A stretch of 64,000 nt of DNA from Phascolomyces articulosus (lineage: Eukaryota; Mucoromycota; Mucoromycetes; Mucorales; Lichtheimiaceae), in the NCBI GenBank assembly GCA_025677815.1, contig JAIXMP010000044.1:62001-126000 (forward strand), given 5' to 3'. Numbering within the stretch: position 1 is the first letter of the stretch; each line of letters opens with the position of its first letter. Below the pieces are notes generated by a model, which saw nothing but the letters and a program-made list of their open reading frames with translations, had not been told where the DNA came from and searched no databases. Shown here one piece after another: positions 57,724 through 64,000 of the stretch. The position numbers and the translations under genes were made by a program.

Positions 57724-58871
57724 TTACAAAGTAAAAAAAAAAAGGTTATGAAACAAAAAATGGGATAATTATTCCGGATGGAGTTCCGGTTTTTTTCGCA
57801 TATATATATTTTTTTAATATGACTGTGGCTAATCCATTGTAATTTGTAACTAAACAAATAAATGATTCCATTTGCTAACCTAAAGTCAACAGTTTCATTT
57901 GATTGAATTGAATTGTCTGTTATTGCACACCCCCAATAAAGAAGGTAAAAATGATAAAATACGATCATGAAAGTGGTAATATAAAGAGGTTGATATGTAT
58001 AAGTATGATTAATATACATATATATTATTAATAAAATAAAACAATGGATTCAGTGTATTAGCATATTTCTAATGTGCGTTTATTTATATCTTTTACATGT
58101 ATTCATTATTTCCCTTTTCACACACATCCATTTCCAATTTCGATTAGAATCGTGGCTTTTGGCCGAATTCAGTTATTGATGAAAGGCCGAAGTCTGATCA
58201 AACCTTGAAAGGTCAATAGCACATGTAGGATCTTTGATTTTAAATATACAAAAAGACGTGGTTCGCATTAATATTCACCTTAATGGATATCATTCGTTAA
58301 ATATGATATTGACATATTCATTAATAAGATCTTCTCCCATGGTTTTTAAATTTGAACTCATGGTATATCGTATCCTTTATAATGAATATCCAATATGACA
58401 TTGAAAATCGTGGTTCAATTCACTGCTTGTCATTTATTTATGGAATATTTTTTTTTATATGTTGAGAGAGGGGGTGTGATCCGGGTCGGACGATAGAGGA
58501 GGGGGGCGCCCTATCTGTTGGGGTAACCAGTGAAGTGAAAGGTGACTTATTCTATGGAATTATTGTACAACTAAGTTACATATTAAACAACTTATAGGCC
58601 ATCTAAAATGCATGCAAAAGTGAGGAGAAAGCTAGGAGCTAAAAAAATAAATAAATAAATAATTAGGACGCCCTTTCCATTCTTCCCTCTCCTCTTTTCC
58701 TCTTCTTCTCCACTCTCTCTCTTTTTGTTTCCCTTTAAATAAGCTTTTGCCTTTATACTTCTTTCTTTCCTTCTGATCATCATTAACGAACGACATTATT
58801 ATACATATATCCAATAGCAAATAATTCATTCAATAATAGAATTAACAATCCTATATACCCTAACAATAATA
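57724..58871. other. intergenic; divergent promoter region with a GC-richer patch
   Basis: About 1.1 kb between the YEATS gene and the small Cys-tailed gene. A short GC-rich patch at about 58470-58540 (GGGGGTGTGATCCGGGTCGG) contrasts with the AT-rich surroundings. No gene seen. Confidence 0.45.
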
Positions 58872-59222
58872 ATGCGTCAAGACAATACACATAGATTTCA
58901 AGAAACATCGATTACTAAAGAAGATCCTACTACTACTACGACAACGTCAACAAGTAATCAATCTTCATCCTCTTCTTCATCATCATCAGTAACATCACCA
59001 ACACCACCACCTCATCATCAGCATCATCAACATTATCGATCACCATCACCTATTTTACGACCAACGCTTCAAACTAGAAATACTAGTACTACGCATATAA
59101 CATTAAAAGATACTAAGAATTATAATACAATTGCATTTCAACGATATTCAGATTTTTGTGATGATTGTGGCGTTGATGTTTTTCGATTTTGTCACGAACA
59201 TTGGTGTAAAAACTTTCAATAA
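58872..59222 (+). CDS. small low-complexity protein with Cys/His-rich C-terminus (116 aa)
   Basis: A single-exon frame of 116 codons starting after a leader rich in AAT/AAC (ACAATAATAATGCGTC). The first half is low complexity (Thr, Ser, Pro, His runs). The last 25 residues (DFCDDCGVDVFRFCHEHWCK) have four Cys and two His spaced C-x2-C-x8-C-x4-C, which could bind a metal ion. No signal peptide or membrane segment. I do not recognise the family. The non-repetitive Cys-rich tail and clean start favour a real gene, but no homologue could be checked. Confidence 0.45.
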   Translation: MRQDNTHRFQETSITKEDPTTTTTTSTSNQSSSSSSSSSVTSPTPPPHHQHHQHYRSPSPILRPTLQTRNTSTTHITLKDTKNYNTIAFQRYSDFCDDCGVDVFRFCHEHWCKNFQ

Positions 59223-59849
59223 GAACATTAACAATAATACTTTTTTTTTTCAAAGGCTTAGTTTTGGCCACGCCATCCTTTTAATGTGTTTATATTTATT
59301 TTTTTGTTATATAAACATAGTGGTATATACATTTATATAACAAACAGATCAACTTTAACCCCTTCTCTCTTTCTCTCTTTCTCTCTCTCTATCCTAAACC
59401 TTTTTTTTTTATTGCAGCCACATACATGCATCTTTATTATGTACATCAAGTAATCGTATCCTGTATCACTTTCTATATAAGCTACACTTACAAATTATGC
59501 ATATCCCCCATCCAAAAAAAAGAATAATATGCAATATAATAATCACGACACCTAAAACTTTAACTTCTTACTGTCCTTTTTTTTTTTTTGCCAAAAATAC
59601 AATATACCCATAACAGCTTTTCCCAATATAGTTCTACTTTTTCATAAATATTTATAATTTAATAATATAAACCTTTTGGTTCCATTTGTTATTTTTATTA
59701 TTGTCTCAAAATAAAGAAAAATATTACAAGAAAAAAAAAGAAACATATGTATAGATAAAAAAAAAAGAGAAATGTATATATTTATGGGTAGGTGGGTTAG
59801 GGTCAGTATATAAAAAGAAAAAAAAAAGGTACAAATAATTATATATAAT
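59223..59849. other. convergent 3' flanks, no gene
   Basis: T-rich and CT-rich sequence (CTCTCTTTCTCTC at about 59365-59395) between two stop codons. Confidence 0.5.
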
Positions 59850-61398
59850 TTAATGTCGTAAGTTATAAGCTTCAGAAACTCTTCTTAAAGAACGAGAAGT
59901 AGCTGACGATCGATCCACACTAGGTGCACTACTTGTTCGTAATGCATAAACCAATTGAACCAATTTTTCTTCATTTTCAGGTAATTCCACATGTCGTTTC
60001 TTTGCAAATCCAGTTGTACTTGCTTGAAGAATACCTTTGATTTGTTTAAGACACTTTTGGAAAACTTGCTTGTTTTGGAACGTTTCCCGTTGTGTCATTG
60101 ATCCTAATCGATAGGTATCAATTTGTTGACATAAATCCGCCATATTGGAATTGGCTCGATTCATTTGAATTTGTGCCATCAATGCTTTCATCATGCCTTC
60201 TGCATCCACTGGAGAAAGTTCTTTTTCTCCTAGATTACTTTCATTGCTTTGACCAGAAAGCTGGATCAAGGTCTCAGTAGTCGGGATACCAAGTTCATGC
60301 AAGAGAATTTGTGCATCTGGGGAAAGTTTTTCCTTGGACTGAATCTCCGTCAAGAATCCCAAGGTCATGAAAACATCTGCTGCGGTTCGACTCGATTCTG
60401 TGGATAACACTTCACGATAAATTGTACGACGTCCAGTAATTAAATGCGTAGCAATCCATTGAGCTAATAATGGAACAATGCTACGAGGTAACATGGGTAC
60501 GACATCCAAGGCAGAAAGGGAGCATGAGGTGATCCAGTATGAATCAATGGTTGGGTATAATAAGGATGCCAAGAATATCAATTGCTCATATCGTACAGGG
60601 TTACTTTCCATATTGGCAATCAACATCAAGTGAGAAGTGCCATTGTCTTCTGCCTTGGTACGTCGAATGACTTTACGTTTTTCATACATGTTAATAATCG
60701 TACTGAATTGCTATAGTAATTGTAGAGTAAATAAATGAATAAGAGAAACAATATATATACAAATCTTGTCAAATCCTCTATACCACTTATATGGTTCTTT
60801 ATTCTTACCTGATCAATATCCCATGTCAAAACAAATTCACGTTCTAACATTTGTGCCAAGAATCGGAAACGATCCATAAATTCATCCTCAATCACCTTTT
60901 CTTCAGTAAATGAAAGATAAACAACTGCAAAGAAGGCATCCAATAAGAACACATCAATAGCCTAATTTATATAATCCATCCACATAAGTTAATACGTGTT
61001 TATAAATATAAAACTTCATATCCAAATATATCCATTTGTTATTCTTACCTGATTGGCATAATAGGAAAGTGTCATGACATTATCAGCATGATCATTGACA
61101 CGAACATTGGTATCATCTGTAATTTCTTTGCCTTCAATGATAATATTCTTGGTTTCATCCAATAAACGGAATGCATATAAAACAACAGCATCTACATCTT
61201 CACCCTCTATAAAAAATACATAGATCATGTGTCATCAGTAAATAAATATTTAGTTGAAATCAAAATCAATATGTTATGGATATTTTCTTCTTACCTTGCC
61301 AATCAATTTGGAATTCGCGCATAATAACTTCTGCTCGAAGCCATTCAGCCATATCCTTCATTTTACCTATGAATCACATTACTTTTTTTAGTTCAAAA

Positions 61399-61429
<31 letters not shown>

Positions 61430-64000
61430 GGAACTATTTTTTTGTTGAAAACATACCGAAACAAACACCCCCTGTAGCACGTCCATAAAGAATGATACTT
61501 GCTACAAGTGATACAGGTGATACGATTAATGCTTTGCGTTGACTAATTTGAATTTCTTTAGCAATTTTTTTCACAAGAATCGATTCTTCAGCTGGATCAT
61601 TGACAGAACCACTATATAATATTAAAAAATCTATATTAGTAACTATATAATAATAATAATAATAATAATAATATATTCCCACATTATCCAGCTCATTTCA
61701 GTAAAAGAATGAAATAAGATTGCATTACCTGCTTGAACGTTGTAATGATTCAGCAGCATCTTGAATGCTCACCAATGGACCAATACCCATCAAAACACGA
61801 CCAAATTTGCGTTGAGCATCTGGTCCATCCAACATTCTATTTCTTTTATCCTTGGCTTCACTAGGTCGCATCACTTGAATCGAGGGGGAAGAAGGTGAAG
61901 ACATGCTGGATTGTTTTGCTAATGCTGGTTGCTGTTGATCCAATAATTCATCCAACAAGTAAGGTAATTCTGGCATATTTTCATAAGTAATATTGATGGG
62001 CACAATATAAACGTCTTTATGTATTCTATTACGACCCAATCCATTGGATGCTGTTGCATTGGTAATTGTGCTATCAATACTCATGGTAGGACTGCCCATT
62101 GAACTGGGTGTATCGGGAGATGCAGGTGGACTATTGTTGTTGTCAAGACTAGCTACACGCGAAACAGCAGGTGAACGTGTTTGGTTTGATTGGAGTGTAG
62201 ATTCAACCACCATATCAATTAATCCATCATCATAAGGTTCTTGATATTTGCCCGTTCGACTACGTGCTTTATCAGTGCAAATGGAAAGTGCACCGTGTTC
62301 ACGAAGTAATACTTGGGTGTAAGCTGCCATGACAGCGGAATTAAGTGGTGATCGTTTATGTTTGTCACGTTTAATATAGTATGCACCTGCAAGACGGTAA
62401 ATATCGGAAACCGGACCAAGACTTGATAGAGCTATATATATTCTTTGATTAGTCACAGAAAAAATAAGTGAAGCAGTATCATGGTGATAACATTATTAGA
62501 TAATAATATATTTATATACCTTCATCACAAGCAAATGCTGGTACAGGAAGATGATATCGAATAGCAATATACCATACTAAAAGTGGGTCAAGAATACTTT
62601 TGGTGACAGGGACATATACCACTCGTTTACCAAGTGTGGCATGTTGGATCTATAATAATATTATTATATGGTTATTCTTGTCAGCCCCCCTCAAAAAAAA
62701 ACAATAACTTAAATTATTCAATTTAGTAGGTACTTACACGACGAATACTCTCTTCTTGAATTCGAACATTATCAAACATGTCATCAAAAAGATTCTTTAA
62801 AAAGTAACTTGCAAACCAAACAAATTGAAGTTGTGTTCGTTCACTCATACGGACCAAAATTTTCTATTTCAATGCACCCCCCAAAAAAAGAACCAAAATT
62901 AGTATTACTTTCCTTTATTTATCTCCTCTCCCCCTCAATTTCCATAACTTGCTTATTTAGACAACTTACAATTGCTTCATTTACAGCAGTTTGTTTGGCT
63001 ACACCAGCATTTAATGTAATCTATCAAATATAAAGTAAATTACATTAACAATCATTTCCTAATACAAAGAAAATACTTCAAAAAAAGTCCCAGTCACCCT
63101 ATTTCATTTTTCATTACCTGATTAATGGCTTGGTTCACACGTTTATCATTCAATACGACAATCTTGACACGGTCATCATTATTGCCAACCTTTTTACGCC
63201 ATTTACCCAAAACCATGCGAACTTCCTTATCCGAATTAAATACAGCACCATCTTGAGACCAATCATCCAAACTATCATCCATATCTCCTAACCATCGTTC
63301 ATCATCCTGTGGTGATCTTGATGCATTATTCTCCAAGGTCGTCTTGACTTGTGTGACCATTCGTTGAATACGTCGAGAAATTTGATCGGCACTAAATACC
63401 ACACTTTGTGCTGGTCGATCAATCAATCGTACACTATCACTCCCTTGTGCAAAATCGTAGGATTGCAATGCACAACTCCATCCAGATAAAGGTGCAGGTA
63501 ATCGTAAATCTTGTTCCATATGAATAAAATAATGAATACCATAACTGGCATTCAAGAAATAATTGACCCAAAAATTATGATCAGCATCTTCAGGTACAAC
63601 ACCATAAGGATCCAATTCGGTGGATTGTAAATAGCGTCGTAAACCTGCAGCATTAACGTCTACGGCACTCGTGGAAGGTTTGTAAAATGATTTCATGGTC
63701 CATGATAATTTGGTAGCTTTGTCAATTTGTCGACTGAGACGTTGACCTGATTGACGTTTTCGAGCACGATCCGTAGAAGAAGTAGGAGCGACAGGAGTAG
63801 GCCCTGTGGTACCGTTATTGTTACCCATATATGATCGAATGGAATTCATGACAGTACGTGCCCGATTCAATCCCCCAGCGCCTGCGCCTGACGTAAAATA
63901 ATTCTGTGCTGGTGCAAGATTTACTTTGGTTGCTTTCGTCCAATATTGACGGATCGGTTCATAAGCAATGCGCCAAGGTAAACATCGAAGGTTGGCAGTT
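59850..64000 (-). CDS. PlsB/GNPAT-like glycerolipid acyltransferase homologue with degenerate motifs, N-terminus beyond window
   Basis: Ten exons are visible: 64000-63118 (open to the edge), 63020-62970, 62863-62738, 62649-62520, 62431-61729, 61611-61457, 61366-61295, 61206-61049, 60961-60809 and 60710-59850, giving 1096 residues. The order of blocks is that of the PlsB/GPAT/DHAPAT family: VVYVPVTKSILDPLLVWYIA (motif I region), LAGAYYIKRDK (II), CTDKARSRTGK (III) and VPINITYENMPELPYL (IV), followed by a long helical C-terminal part as in bacterial PlsB. The acyltransferase H-x4-D of motif I is T-K-S-I-L-D here (numbered 369-374 from the first complete visible codon), so the catalytic His is missing. 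In motif III the usual E-G before R-S-R is D-K-A. The family transfers acyl groups to glycerol-3-phosphate or DHAP; this member is probably inactive or mechanistically altered. The exon chain is well supported. Confidence 0.8.
61401..61429. repeat. poly(T)29 tract in an intron
   Basis: Twenty-nine consecutive T on + (A-run on the coding strand) inside the intron between 61456 and 61367 of the acyltransferase-like gene. Such runs are prone to length variation. Confidence 0.9.

Overview
The window is nuclear DNA from a filamentous, early-diverging fungus, most likely Mucoromycota (Mucor/Rhizopus/Absidia-like). It is very AT-rich. Genes carry many short introns (mostly 50-120 nt) with GTAAGT-type donors. 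The recognisable proteins have clear fungal orthologues, and several families are typical of mucoralean fungi: a small cytosolic beta-trefoil lectin, several G-alpha subunits, and an expanded uncharacterised protein family. I found no rRNA, tRNA, CRISPR or prokaryotic operon structure. Exon coordinates in the entries were joined by hand from splice signals, reading-frame phase and protein-family continuity.

Layout. 1-1.3 kb: 3' part of a HET-domain gene. 1.3-8 kb: gene-poor DNA with an 813-bp fold-back (inverted-repeat) element, a decayed multi-exon gene and an orphan exon. 8-19 kb: two intronless paralogues of a bacterial-type VC0807 membrane protein (opposite strands, about 10 kb apart) flank a small Ser/Thr/Pro-rich protein, the ribosome-biogenesis factor NOP14 and a ricin-type trefoil lectin. 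20.6-32.3 kb: dense housekeeping block with a penta-EF-hand protein, an Osh3-type oxysterol-binding protein (GOLD-PH-FFAT-ORD), a TMS1/Serinc membrane protein and a CTK1/CDK12-type kinase. 33.7-35.5 kb: YHM2 mitochondrial carrier with a GC-AG intron and a probable one-nucleotide exon. 37-42.2 kb: two tandem Dal5/Tna1-type MFS permeases. 43-47.8 kb: an uncharacterised gene and its truncated pseudogene copy, the latter bracketed exactly by direct repeats. 48-52.4 kb: gene-poor, with an 80-bp tandem repeat and another orphan exon. 52.4-64 kb: a G-alpha subunit, a YEATS2-like chromatin reader, a small Cys-tailed protein, and a long PlsB/GNPAT-like acyltransferase homologue with degenerate catalytic motifs that runs off the right edge.

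The genes do not form a pathway cluster. They are a housekeeping and signalling neighbourhood (rRNA processing, lipid transfer, Pol II CTD kinase, citrate/oxoglutarate transport, G-protein signalling) interrupted by repeat-rich stretches with decaying gene fragments. The most unusual items are the predicted acyltransferase pseudoenzyme, the one-nucleotide exon, the fold-back element, the repeat-bracketed gene duplication, the intronless VC0807 pair, and the Osh protein with an altered signature motif.
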